From Paenibacillus sp. IHBB 10380 (GTDB taxonomy: Bacteria; Bacillota; Bacilli; Paenibacillales; Paenibacillaceae): DNA of 64,000 nucleotides. Below are positions 8,734 to 17,188 of the stretch, piece by piece. Position 1 is the first letter of the stretch; each line of letters opens with the position of its first letter. Under the pieces are notes generated by a model. That model was given only the letters and a program-made list of their open reading frames with translations. It was not told where the DNA came from and did not search any database. The stretch is from assembly GCF_000949425.1 (NCBI RefSeq), contig NZ_CP010976.1, positions 124,001 through 188,000 of the forward strand, written 5' to 3'. Made by a program: the position numbers and the translations under genes.

Positions 8734-9741
8734 ATGCATAAAAAGTTTATGTTAGTTGGTTTGGTAGCATTATTGCTGCTTGTTTTGACTGCATGTGGAG
8801 GAGATAAAAAGAGTGAACAGGAATCACTTCCTCCTTCCAATAACGAAGAAACCGCACAGCCCAATGAGGAAAATAAGGTGGATAATACGGGCACAAGCGA
8901 AACTAGAACGATTGAGTATCTCGGTGAAAAATATACTGTTCCACAAAATGTAGAAAGAATTGTGATTACTGGCGCGATGGAAGCGATGGAAGATGCGGTA
9001 GTGCTTGACGTGCATCCTGTAGGGGCTAGCTCGATCGGCGGGAAGTTCCCGGAGATGTTTGCTTCGGTAACTAGCAAATCGGAATCCATAGGCGAAAAAA
9101 TACAGCCGAATTTTGAAAAAATATTGCAATTGAAGCCAGACGTTATTTTAGGTTCAACCAAGTTTCAGGAAGAAGTGCTGGTAAAATTGAAAAAAATCGC
9201 TCCAACTATTTTAGTCTCGCACATTTCGACCAACTGGGATTCCAATCTTAAGCTAATGGCAGAACTGACTGGAAAGCAAGCAGAGGCAGAAGCGGTTCTG
9301 TCTAAATACAAAACAGATACGCAAGCAATCAAAGCATCGCTGAAAGACAAGCTTCAAGGTAAAAAAGTAGCCGCTCTTCGTATTCGCGGGGCACAAGTTT
9401 TCGTTTACCCGAAAGATGTATTCTTTAATCCTGTCTTGTACGATGAAATTGGTTTGGAGGTTCCGCAGCAGGTGAGCCTAGCGAAAACGCAAGAAGCAAT
9501 CTCTGTCGAGCAGCTGGCGGAAATGAACCCGGATTATTTATTTATGCAATTTTCTACGAGTGAAAACCAAGATGCGCAAAATGCTTTCGAAGATCTGAAA
9601 AACAATTCCATTATCCAAAATATCAATGCCTTTAAAAACAATCATGTATATGTCAACGTGGTGGATCCGCTTATGGAAGGAGGACCTGCTTACAGCCGCA
9701 TCAAGTTCCTAGAAAGTGTGCAAGAGCATCTGGATAAGTAA
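8734..9741 (+). CDS. Iron-siderophore ABC transporter substrate-binding lipoprotein (FecB/FhuD-like)
   Basis: A signal peptide with lipobox LTAC (Cys21) is followed by an acidic Ser/Pro linker and a periplasmic-binding type III fold. Recognisable elements are R-T-I-E-Y-L-G-E-K-Y-T-V-P, R-I-V-I-T-G near residue 75, then G-A-S-S-I-G-G, L-K-P-D-V-I-L-G, and the C-terminal NNHVYVN. This is the normal layout of class III binding proteins for ferric siderophores. It would sit on the outer face of the membrane and hand the chelate to the two permeases that follow. The permease gene begins four bases after its stop. The ligand cannot be read from the sequence. Confidence 0.9.
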   Translation: MHKKFMLVGLVALLLLVLTACGGDKKSEQESLPPSNNEETAQPNEENKVDNTGTSETRTIEYLGEKYTVPQNVERIVITGAMEAMEDAVVLDVHPVGASSIGGKFPEMFASVTSKSESIGEKIQPNFEKILQLKPDVILGSTKFQEEVLVKLKKIAPTILVSHISTNWDSNLKLMAELTGKQAEAEAVLSKYKTDTQAIKASLKDKLQGKKVAALRIRGAQVFVYPKDVFFNPVLYDEIGLEVPQQVSLAKTQEAISVEQLAEMNPDYLFMQFSTSENQDAQNAFEDLKNNSIIQNINAFKNNHVYVNVVDPLMEGGPAYSRIKFLESVQEHLDK

Positions 9742-9745
9742 TGGA

Positions 9746-10765
9746 ATGGAGCAGAACGGAATGCGCTCGTTATTAAGGCGAAGAGTTGTTCAGATTGTCC
9801 TAATTCTCATTTTTTTAAGTGTGACCATCGTAGTATCTGTTTCTTATGGTTCGAAATCTATCAGTTATGCAACAGTGTGGAACGCCCTCGTTCATTTTGA
9901 TTCCGAAAATATGGATCACTTAATCATTCAAACGTCGCGTTTCCCGCGTGTGATCGGAGCGCTATTGATTGGCGCATTCATGGCGGTTTCAGGGGCTTTA
10001 ATGCAGGGGATGACAAGAAATTATCTTGCTTCTCCTTCGATTATGGGCGTGGCCGATGGCTCGGTATTTGTCATTACATTATGTATGATTTTCTTGCCGG
10101 CGGCTTCTTCTATGACCCTTATTATGTTCTCGTTACTCGGTTCAGCGCTGGGCGCTGCTCTGGTATTTTCAATAGCCAGAATGTTGCCCAGCGGGATGAC
10201 GCCTTTAACTTTGGCTATATTAGGGACGATTATTGGGACTTTTCTGAGTGGAATTTCACAAGCGTTATCAACGTACTATCAAGTCTCGCAAAATATTAGC
10301 TTTTGGTATAACGCAAGATTGCACCAAATGGATCCAACGCTCATGAAATGGTCGATTCCATTTGCGATTGTTGGATTGTTGCTTGCTTTTGTTGTCACTC
10401 GCTCCATTACGGCGATTTCTCTTGGGGATGAAGTTGCTCAAGGGTTGGGAGTTAATCTTATCGTTATGAAAGCTTTGACGATGCTGAGCGTGGTGATTTT
10501 AACAGGAGTCTCGGTCGCCATGGCTGGGAATATAGCTTTTATCGGTTTGATCATCCCTCATATCACGAGAATTATTGTCGGGCAAAACTATAGTAAGATT
10601 ATTCCTTTTACAGCCGTGTTCGGTGCGTTGTTTTTAGCCTGGTCCGATGTCATCAGTCGCTTTTTGAATCATCCCTTCGAGACGCCGATTGGTGTAGTCA
10701 CTGCCTTGTTTGGTGTTCCTTACTTTCTTTATTTAGTTAAGACGAAAGGGGGAAGGGGCACTTGA
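9746..10765 (+). CDS. Iron-siderophore ABC transporter permease (FecCD family), first subunit
   Basis: A 339-residue polytopic permease with about nine or ten membrane helices. It shows the FecCD motifs R.PRVIGALLIGA, SGALMQGMTRNYLASPSIMGV, the G-N-I-A-F-I-G-L-I-I-P-H-I-T-R loop that contacts the ATPase, and the C-terminal PFETPIGVVTALFGVPYFL. ATG 9746 or ATG 9761 could be the start; ribosome binding signals are weak, and translation may be coupled to the lipoprotein gene, whose stop is at 9739-9741. It overlaps the second permease gene by four bases. No ATP-binding subunit is encoded in the operon. Confidence 0.9.
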   Translation: MEQNGMRSLLRRRVVQIVLILIFLSVTIVVSVSYGSKSISYATVWNALVHFDSENMDHLIIQTSRFPRVIGALLIGAFMAVSGALMQGMTRNYLASPSIMGVADGSVFVITLCMIFLPAASSMTLIMFSLLGSALGAALVFSIARMLPSGMTPLTLAILGTIIGTFLSGISQALSTYYQVSQNISFWYNARLHQMDPTLMKWSIPFAIVGLLLAFVVTRSITAISLGDEVAQGLGVNLIVMKALTMLSVVILTGVSVAMAGNIAFIGLIIPHITRIIVGQNYSKIIPFTAVFGALFLAWSDVISRFLNHPFETPIGVVTALFGVPYFLYLVKTKGGRGT

Positions 10766-11787
10766 GTAAGTTCGGCCAGCAAGCTCGATTTTTATTGGTA
10801 TTAATATTGACTTTGGCACTTTCCATCGTAGTGATGTACGTTAACATAACGAATGGAACGTTTGATATTTCGGTGATGGATGTTCTTAGGACGATATTTC
10901 GTGTGCAGACTGTCAGAGATTATGACCTGGTTATTTTTGATTTTCGGTTACCGCGGATTGTGATTGGAGCATTAGTTGGATTTGCGTTAGGAATTGCTGG
11001 TGCTGTCCTTCAAGGGATTACAAGAAACGAACTGGCAGATCCGGGCATTCTTGGCATTCATTCAGCTGCCGGAATGGCGATTGTTCTGTACATGTTTTTT
11101 ATCCAAGACATGGTGAAGGGCGCAAGCTGGTTATCCATTATGACGATGCCGATTTTTGGCTGGCTTGGCGGTATGGCTGCGGCATTACTGTTATTGCTTT
11201 TTGCTCGGCATCGAGGTGTGCTTGATCCGCAAAGATTAATTTTAGTGGGGATTGCCTTAAGCTCAGGATTCGGAGCGATGACGCTGTATATTTCATTAAA
11301 GATGGACCCCCAAGATTTTGAAATGGCAACGGTTTGGTTAGCTGGCAGCATTTATAATGCGACTTGGATTCAGATATTAGCGTTATTGCCATGGATCATC
11401 ATTTTAATTCCGATCATTTGGTGGAGATCGCACACACTCAATTTATTGCATTTGGATGAGGCATCTGTCTCCGGATTAGGTTTAAATAAAAATCGGGAAA
11501 GAATGATATTTCTTCTATGCTGTGTCGGGTTAGTGAGCGCATGTGTATCTGTATCAGGGAGCATTGGCTTTGTTGGTTTAATTGCTCCTCATATCGCTAG
11601 AAAGTTAGTTGGTCTTCGGTATAAATATATCGTACCTGTCTGTGGGGCAATCGGTATGCTGATGGTATTAGTTGGAGATTTTATCGGAAAGACGATTTTT
11701 TCTCCAGCTGAACTGCCTGCAGGCATTGTGATCTCTATTGTCGGTGTACCTTATTTCGTTTATCTGCTATTTAAAAAAAAGAATTAA
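10762..11787 (+). CDS. Iron-siderophore ABC transporter permease (FecCD family), second subunit
   Basis: A 341-residue FecCD permease that should form a heterodimer with the preceding one. Motifs include FRLPRIVIGALVGFALGIAG, A-V-L-Q-G-I-T-R-N-E-L-A-D-P-G-I-L-G, SGSIGFVGLIAPHIARKLVG (the ATPase-coupling loop) and L-P-A-G-I-V-I-S-I-V-G-V-P-Y-F. It starts with TTG at 10762 inside the stop of the first permease gene, preceded by a purine-rich AAAGGGGGAAGGGG. The next gene begins 20 bases after its stop. The missing ATPase is likely an orphan FhuC/YusV-type protein elsewhere in the genome. Confidence 0.9.
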   Translation: MSKFGQQARFLLVLILTLALSIVVMYVNITNGTFDISVMDVLRTIFRVQTVRDYDLVIFDFRLPRIVIGALVGFALGIAGAVLQGITRNELADPGILGIHSAAGMAIVLYMFFIQDMVKGASWLSIMTMPIFGWLGGMAAALLLLLFARHRGVLDPQRLILVGIALSSGFGAMTLYISLKMDPQDFEMATVWLAGSIYNATWIQILALLPWIIILIPIIWWRSHTLNLLHLDEASVSGLGLNKNRERMIFLLCCVGLVSACVSVSGSIGFVGLIAPHIARKLVGLRYKYIVPVCGAIGMLMVLVGDFIGKTIFSPAELPAGIVISIVGVPYFVYLLFKKKN

Positions 11788-11807
11788 ATAAGTGAGGCGA
11801 TTGGACG

Positions 11808-12857
11808 ATGTATAACGAGGAATTGTTTGATGTAACGATTATTGGCGGCGGTCCTGCCGGATTGTTTGCTGCATTTTATAGCGGCTTGCGTGAAATGAAA
11901 ACAAAAATTATTGAATTTCAGCCCATTCTTGGCGGGAAGGTGCATGTCTATCCGGAAAAGATGATCTGGGACGTGGGAGGTCTGACGCCTGTTCCCGGCT
12001 CACAACTGATCGAACAAATGGTTGCTCAAGGACTAACGTTCCAGCCGGAGGTAGTACTTGGGGAAAAGGTCACGTCCATTTCCAAAGATGACGGAGGCCA
12101 CTTCGTTATCCACACGCTCTCCAACCAGACGCATTGCTCCAAGACAGTGATTTTGGCTATTGGGGGGGGAATCCTGAAGCCGATTAAATTGGAAATCGAG
12201 GGCGCAGAACGATTCGAGGTCACAAATTTGCATTACACCGTAAAATCGCTTGCACGCTTTAAAGAAAAGACTGTTCTGATCTCAGGTGGAGGAAATGCTG
12301 CCATTGACTGGGCGAACGAGCTGGCGCCGATTGCCAAGCAGGTGTATTTGACATATCGGAAAGATACGCTAAAAGGGCATGAAGCCGAAATATCGCGCCT
12401 TGAGAACAGCTCCGTCGAGTGTTTGCTAAACACATCGGTCGAAAAGCTTATCGCCGCCGCAGATCATGAAAGGATCGAGACCGTCGTGCTGAAAAGGAAT
12501 GAGGATGGTGAGTTGCTCGAGCTGGCAGTAGACGAGGTAATTATCAATTACGGTTATGAGCGGGATAAAGAATTGCTTGCGAACAGCGATGTTAAGATTG
12601 AGCTCCAAGATTACTGGATCGCAGGATCTCCGATGAGCGAAACATCGATGCCAGGCATTTATGCAGCAGGCGATATTTTACACCATGATGGAAAGCTGCA
12701 TCTGATTGCGGGGGCGTTCCAGGACGCTGCGAATGCTGTGAACAAAGCGAATCAATACGTGACTCCGGATGCAAACGCGAATGGAATGGTTTCCTCGCAC
12801 AATGACCTGTTCAGGAAAAAAAACCGCGAGCTGATGAAAAGTTTGTATACGAAATAA
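11808..12857 (+). CDS. Ferredoxin/flavodoxin-NADP+ reductase, thioredoxin-reductase-like (YcgT/YumC type)
   Basis: A 349-residue FAD/NADPH protein. It has the FAD motif IIGGGPAGLFAAFYSG, the family G-G-K-V-H-V-Y-P-E-K stretch, an NADPH motif ISGGGNAAIDWA, and the C-terminal GIYAAGDI. It lacks the Cys-X-X-Cys pair of true thioredoxin reductases, which marks it as the Bacillus-type ferredoxin-NADP reductase of ~340 residues. It is the last gene of the Fur-box operon. Two roles fit: supplying electrons through ferredoxin or flavodoxin for reductive iron release, or supporting the flavin monooxygenase. Visually the gene is richer in G+C than the metallopeptidase gene after it. The related B. subtilis ycgT is, as far as I recall, also in the Fur regulon. 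Confidence 0.85.
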   Translation: MYNEELFDVTIIGGGPAGLFAAFYSGLREMKTKIIEFQPILGGKVHVYPEKMIWDVGGLTPVPGSQLIEQMVAQGLTFQPEVVLGEKVTSISKDDGGHFVIHTLSNQTHCSKTVILAIGGGILKPIKLEIEGAERFEVTNLHYTVKSLARFKEKTVLISGGGNAAIDWANELAPIAKQVYLTYRKDTLKGHEAEISRLENSSVECLLNTSVEKLIAAADHERIETVVLKRNEDGELLELAVDEVIINYGYERDKELLANSDVKIELQDYWIAGSPMSETSMPGIYAAGDILHHDGKLHLIAGAFQDAANAVNKANQYVTPDANANGMVSSHNDLFRKKNRELMKSLYTK

Positions 12858-12999
12858 AAGTCTGGCTTTGTGGAGTGTATTTGTTCCAGATTGACCCGCA
12901 TACTGGGCATGTGGAGTGCGTGGCACAGTTAGAAAGTGTAACCAATAAATACACCTCTGCTAGAACAAATAAAGACCTGCTAAAATATGAATAAAGACG

Positions 13000-13065
13000 T
13001 GATATAATAGGGGAAGAGATTCAAGGAGAAAGAGGCAAACTCTTCTGCCTTAATCCTTTCCCTAT
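13000..13065 (+). promoter_or_regulatory. Extended -10 promoter and structured leader upstream of the metallopeptidase gene
   Basis: TG-A-TATAAT at 13000-13008 is an extended -10 element. The sequence just after it can fold into nested stems: ATAGGG (13007) with CCCTAT (13060-13065), AAGGA (13023) with TCCTT (13054), and AGGCA (13033) with TGCCT (13046-13050). A short T run follows. This may be a weak terminator or a structured 5' leader. The rest of 12858-13108 holds nothing I can name. Confidence 0.35.
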
Positions 13066-13108
13066 TTTCGTATCAAAACATTATTTATTAATAACAATAA
13101 ATTAAGAT

Positions 13109-13801
13109 ATGAGGGTCAGAAATAACCTTACAGAAACGATGGGTGCTATGAAAATTGAAATTGAAAATAATATAATAGAATTTAATGTTCAATATGGAAA
13201 TAGAAAGAAAATTTCAATTCATATAGATTCATTAGGTCTCATAACTGTTAAAGTTCCCAAAAATACAAGTAAAGAGATCATCATAAGCGCTATGGAACAT
13301 CAAGGGAAATGGATACTTGAGAAATCACATAACATTGCAGCTGTTCGTGAAACCCCGAAGACAAAAGAGTACCATGATAAGGGCAAGTTCCTTTATCTTG
13401 GAAAAGAGTACTCTCTTCAAGAATTAATAGAGACAAATGAGTTAGAGGAAGAGGAACTCAAAAGAAATCTCAAGAAGTTCTATTTCTCTAGCTGTAAGAG
13501 GATTATAGGAGAACGAATAAAAAGTTATCAAATACAACTGAGAGTAAAACCCAAAACCATTGAGGTAGTAGAGTCTAGAACCAAGTGGGGAAGTTGTAGT
13601 TCGGATAAAAAGCTAACCTTTAATTATCGCCTAGCCATGGCCCCAATTGAGGTTATAGATTATGTGATCATCCATGAACTATGTCATCTGATTCATATAA
13701 ATCATGATAGATCATTTTGGAGACGTGTAGGAAGTATTATGCCGGATTATAAACAAAAGGAAAAATTTTTAGCACGGTATGGGCATTCTATGACGCTTTA
13801 A
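13109..13801 (+). CDS. YgjP-like (DUF45/M48-type) metallopeptidase
   Basis: A 230-residue protein of the YgjP/WLM zincin group. The N-terminal part has the typical R-K-K-I-S-I-H-I-D...G-L-I-T-V-K-V-P beta pattern. The C-terminal half contains V-E-S-R-T-K-W-G-S-C-S and the zinc motif HELCHLIHINHDRSFW, with His, Glu and His of HExxH and a third His further on. In restriction-type neighbourhoods such proteins accompany HsdR genes, but none is seen here. None of the three possible ATG starts (13109, 13139, 13148) has a good ribosome binding site; 13148 would best fit the family length. A nearby promoter suggests single-gene transcription. Confidence 0.8.
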   Translation: MRVRNNLTETMGAMKIEIENNIIEFNVQYGNRKKISIHIDSLGLITVKVPKNTSKEIIISAMEHQGKWILEKSHNIAAVRETPKTKEYHDKGKFLYLGKEYSLQELIETNELEEEELKRNLKKFYFSSCKRIIGERIKSYQIQLRVKPKTIEVVESRTKWGSCSSDKKLTFNYRLAMAPIEVIDYVIIHELCHLIHINHDRSFWRRVGSIMPDYKQKEKFLARYGHSMTL

Positions 13802-14033
13802 AAATAAGGCTAAATTTGAGAATACTGCGAGAGGTTTCATTGTACGCAAGCCAGAGCCGATGCAGAATTGTAATAGCAAGTGGGGCTACTGTGATAAATA
13901 AATTCCAATCTCACAAGCCTTGAGTAACTTGGAGTGGTAAGATACCGTTCTTTTTTTGCAGATCTGTCCACGATATCTTGTCCTAAACTAGCTTCCTCAG
14001 CATAGATATATTGTAAAGAGGAGCGTGAACACA

Positions 14034-14381
14034 GTGGACAAGAAAGTAAAACGTTACTATCAACTGAAGCAAAAGCAGAAAGAGACAGAGCAAGAACTGA
14101 CGGAATTGCGTAGTGAGATTTTGAACCATTGTGCAGAGCAGGACGTGACCGATCTTGAGGTTGGAAGTTATAAGGTGAAGATTATCCGCCAAGAGCGGAA
14201 GGAATATGATGATCATAAGCTTTATGAATCACTGCCTGACCCCGAAGTGTGGCGTATGCTCTCAAAGCCGGATTCCTCCAAGATCGCAAGCTTAATTAAA
14301 TTAAATGTCATCTCGGAAGATAGAATTAGAGATACATTTTCGGTTAAGAACATCACACTGCTTCAAGTGGATAAAATATGA
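14034..14381 (+). CDS. Small coiled-coil hypothetical protein, 115 aa
   Basis: A short, highly charged protein. Residues 3-35 have a heptad-like Lys/Gln/Glu pattern predicted as coiled coil (KQKETEQELTELRSEI), followed by a compact beta segment and a helix. It could be related to small phage-type accessory proteins, but I do not recognise a family. GTG 14034 is preferred over GTG 14025 because AAAGAGGAG lies ten bases upstream of it. A hairpin terminator follows at 14434. No other phage gene is nearby. Confidence 0.6.
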   Translation: MDKKVKRYYQLKQKQKETEQELTELRSEILNHCAEQDVTDLEVGSYKVKIIRQERKEYDDHKLYESLPDPEVWRMLSKPDSSKIASLIKLNVISEDRIRDTFSVKNITLLQVDKI

Positions 14382-14433
14382 TAGTTATTTGTTCGACATA
14401 GGCTAAAAGGAAATTAATTAATCTTTGAGAGAG

Positions 14434-14467
14434 ACGAACTTCAGAAACATTGGGGTTCGTTTTTTTT
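14434..14467 (+). terminator. Terminator after the coiled-coil gene
   Basis: ACGAAC (14434-14439) and GTTCGT (14455-14460) flank a 15-base loop and are followed by seven T residues. Confidence 0.7.
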
Positions 14468-14563
14468 GGTCTTCACTGCAGACTCTTTTTATGAGTGGTA
14501 TAATGCGAAGTAGTTCGACAAACGATGTCTTTTGACAAAATTCAACCGAAGAAGTGATATAAG

Positions 14564-15958
14564 GTGAATAGAATAAGTCCGAGTATTAAACATAAAACAG
14601 TTTTTTTGCTAAATAAGTATTTTACAGGGGACTCGATTGATTACAAACAAATTATCGCTATCATTATTCCGATTTTTGTGGACCAAGCTTTTATTATTCT
14701 GATGAGTTTGCTGAATACTGCGATGATAAGCTCCTCAGGGGTTGCTGCCGTAAGTGCGGTGAGTATGGTAGATTCGCTGAATATTTTCTTGGTTAATGTG
14801 TTTGTCGCTGTGGCGACAGGTGGTACAGTCATTGTTGCGCAATATAAAGGTAGTGGGAATCAAGAGATGGTATCAAAGGCTGCTTCGCAAGCGATATCCG
14901 CCGTTGCGTTATTATCTGTACTGATCAGTACGTTCGTTATCATTTTTCATACGCCTACCTTAAACTTGTTATTTGGTAATGCTGATGCTGAGGTATTCCA
15001 CAATGCCAAGATTTTTCTCATCGGCAGTTGTATCTCTTATCCATTCATTGCGATATTTCAAGCTGTGAGTGGCGTACTCCGAGGTGTTGCGGAGACAAAG
15101 GCATGCTTGGGTTTATCTTTAATTATGAATATAACGTACTTGTGTTTAAATATCGTGTTAATCACGGTTTTCGATATGGGTGTCATGGGGTTAGTGATCT
15201 CTATGATTCTAGCCAGAATATTGGGAATGGCTACTTCCTTAATCTATTTGTTGAAATATAATCATACGTTACGCTTCAAAATAAAAAATGCGCTGAGACT
15301 TGATTTTTCGATTCTAAAGAAAATTATGTTCATCGGGATTCCGTTTGCTGCTGAACAAATGTTCTTCAATGGGGGTAAGCTATTAACGCAGACGTTTATT
15401 GTACAATTGGGGACGATAGCGATGACGGTGAATGCGATTAGTGGCTCCATATCGCTGTTATTTCAAATTGGAGGGAATGCACTGAGCATTTCCATTGTAA
15501 CGGTTGTTGGTCAGTGTATCGGGCGAAGGAACATTCAGGATGCAAGGAAGTTTATTAAATCTTTTATCGGACTTTCTACGGTGTTCTTCGTGATCGCAAC
15601 GGTAATAATACTGCCATTCTTCCCGCTGATTGTGAAATTGTTCTCTCCGCCGGAAGAAATTATTCCCACGATATTCGCACTTATTTTATTAATAGCGATT
15701 GCACAACCTATTTTGTGGTCATTGAGCTTTATTATGCCATCGGCATTACGTGCAGCTGGGGATTCGAAATTTACGTCGATCTCTTCCTTGCTTACTATGT
15801 GGTTGTTCCGTGTGATACTAGGCTATATTTTGGGAATTACACTCCATTTTGGTATTATGGGTGTATGGGTAGCCATGGTCGCCGAATGGGGCGTTCGTGG
15901 ATTGATCTTTGCATGGCGATTCAAAGGGGAGAAATGGTATGCCCACAAGCTGATTTAA
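14564..15958 (+). CDS. MATE-family multidrug/Na+ efflux transporter
   Basis: A 464-residue membrane protein with twelve predicted helices and the two-bundle MATE layout. Recognisable elements are I-P-I-F-V-D-Q-A near residue 38, N-T-A-M-I-S-S-S-G-V-A-A-V-S-A-V, G-G-T-V-I-V-A-Q-Y-K-G-S-G, and in the second half GIPFAAEQMFFNGGKL with V-N-A-I-S-G-S. MATE proteins export cationic drugs and dyes using Na+ or H+ gradients. The GTG start at 14564 has only a weak ribosome binding site. The gene stands alone; a dihydrofolate-reductase-like relic follows 40 bases later. Confidence 0.9.
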   Translation: MNRISPSIKHKTVFLLNKYFTGDSIDYKQIIAIIIPIFVDQAFIILMSLLNTAMISSSGVAAVSAVSMVDSLNIFLVNVFVAVATGGTVIVAQYKGSGNQEMVSKAASQAISAVALLSVLISTFVIIFHTPTLNLLFGNADAEVFHNAKIFLIGSCISYPFIAIFQAVSGVLRGVAETKACLGLSLIMNITYLCLNIVLITVFDMGVMGLVISMILARILGMATSLIYLLKYNHTLRFKIKNALRLDFSILKKIMFIGIPFAAEQMFFNGGKLLTQTFIVQLGTIAMTVNAISGSISLLFQIGGNALSISIVTVVGQCIGRRNIQDARKFIKSFIGLSTVFFVIATVIILPFFPLIVKLFSPPEEIIPTIFALILLIAIAQPILWSLSFIMPSALRAAGDSKFTSISSLLTMWLFRVILGYILGITLHFGIMGVWVAMVAEWGVRGLIFAWRFKGEKWYAHKLI

Positions 15959-15998
15959 CAATAGAAGCTTTACAACGAATAGGTAGAATCCAATAATA

Positions 15999-16169
15999 AT
16001 GGGAGAACTTGATCTCATCGACGAGTATCGACTCATGGTCTTTCCCGTTGTGTTGGGTAGCGGAAAACGTTTGTTCGGAGACGGGATAGGTAAGGTCTTG
16101 AGACTGGCTGATACAAAGATATTCAGTTCAGGCGTTGTTGTTCATACCTACCATCCTGCAAAAGATTAA
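15999..16169 (+). pseudogene. C-terminal relic of a dihydrofolate-reductase-family (RibD_C-like) gene
   Basis: A 56-codon open stretch encodes LIDEYRLMVFPVVLGSGKRL followed by F-G-D-G and ends with V-V-V-H-T-Y-H-P. This is the conserved C-terminal part of YyaP/YwjB-type dihydrofolate reductase family proteins, which are normally ~180-190 residues. The first two thirds are absent and an in-frame stop lies just upstream at 15984, so the gene is broken. Confidence 0.75.
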
Positions 16170-16201
16170 TTAACCTCATCGGTTGAAAGTGTAGAATGAA
16201 G

Positions 16202-16272
16202 TGCACCCCATAGAATAGACATTGGAGAACCCTCTGGGGTTCAACTGATGAAATTCATGGGGTGCATTTTTT
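16202..16272 (+). terminator. Nested-hairpin terminator
   Basis: TGCACCCCAT (16202-16211) pairs perfectly with ATGGGGTGCA (16257-16266), and inside it GAACCC (16227) pairs with GGGTTC (16237-16242). Six T residues follow. The long enclosed segment is unusual for a simple terminator. Between 16273 and 16494 there is a possible decayed reverse-strand frame but no gene I can name. Confidence 0.6.
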
Positions 16273-16494
16273 GAAAAGTTCTTCTTTTCCAAATATCTGA
16301 ATCCCGCAGTTGTGGCAAGATAACCGCCTTTGCTAACTGCCTGTTGAAATATAAGGTTGGATACGTTAACATCGTTGACAAAGTCTGCGAGAGCTATAAA
16401 ATGAACTGTTCCTCTTTGGTACGGCAAGAACGGAACGGGCTTAAGGTATGATCCAAAATATAAAAACAAAGGCAAGTGAAGGGGGCATAAATCC

Positions 16495-17187
16495 ATGACG
16501 AAAGTACTCGTAGTAGATGACGAAGTTAGCATTGCGAGCGCCATAGTTTATGCGCTTCGAAGAGAAGGTTATACGGTGGAAATGGTTGGAGATGGGCAAG
16601 AAGCACTTGACCGTGTGCAGACGTTCAAGCCCGATGTGATGGTACTTGATGTCATGATGCCGCGGCTAAGCGGATATGACGTCTGCCGCAAATTGGAAGA
16701 CCAGCAACAACGACCGGCAATTCTTCTGTTGACCGTTAAGAACGATATTGTTGATAAATTGCTAGGGTTAGAGCTTGGTGCTGATGATTATATGACTAAA
16801 CCTTTTGATATGCGGGAAATCATCGCCAGAGTGAAGGCATTATCACGTAGGCGCGTAAGTGATTCTTCGGGGCACCTTTCTCAGGATCAGGTGCTGATTA
16901 GACTTGCGGGACTCACCATAGAATTGTTTAGCCGCATGGTTCGTTTGGATGGGCAGCAGCTAGACTTAACGCCAAAGGAATTTGATCTGCTTGTGCTTTT
17001 GGCGCGTAATCCTGAGCGAGTATACTCCAGAGAAGCGCTGCTTGAGCAGGTATGGGATATGGGTTTTGCGGGTGGAACGCGTACGGTGGATATCCATGTG
17101 CAGAGACTGCGCAAGAAGCTGGGTGAGATGCAAGGAGTGATTCAGACGGTATACGGCATTGGATACAAAAGCACGGAGACCCCATAG
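16495..17187 (+). CDS. OmpR-family response regulator
   Basis: A 230-residue regulator with a receiver domain (VLVVDDE at the N-terminus, phosphoacceptor Asp52 in VMVLDVMMP, K-P-F switch Lys near 101) and a C-terminal winged helix (L-T-P-K-E-F-D-L-L, R-T-V-D-I-H-V-Q-R-L-R-K-K-L, V-Y-G-I-G-Y-K). It is followed two bases later by its histidine kinase. The lipoprotein promoter at 18781 carries an exact 11-bp tandem repeat of the kind OmpR-type dimers bind, so 18937 and 20170 are its likely targets. Confidence 0.95.
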   Translation: MTKVLVVDDEVSIASAIVYALRREGYTVEMVGDGQEALDRVQTFKPDVMVLDVMMPRLSGYDVCRKLEDQQQRPAILLLTVKNDIVDKLLGLELGADDYMTKPFDMREIIARVKALSRRRVSDSSGHLSQDQVLIRLAGLTIELFSRMVRLDGQQLDLTPKEFDLLVLLARNPERVYSREALLEQVWDMGFAGGTRTVDIHVQRLRKKLGEMQGVIQTVYGIGYKSTETP

Positions 17188-17188
17188 T

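Noticed and set aside
12858..12992. Frame just after the reductase gene with coding-like residues F-Q-I-D-P-H-T-G-H-V-E-C
   Set aside because: It resembles a beta-propeller or lactonase segment, but it is too short, has no start, and no second motif supports it.
16272..16490. Reverse-strand frame with residues such as V-S-K-G-G-Y-L-A-T-T-A-G-F-R-Y-L-E
   Set aside because: It may be a decayed gene end, but it overlaps a terminator and the start of the regulator gene, and I could not place the family.
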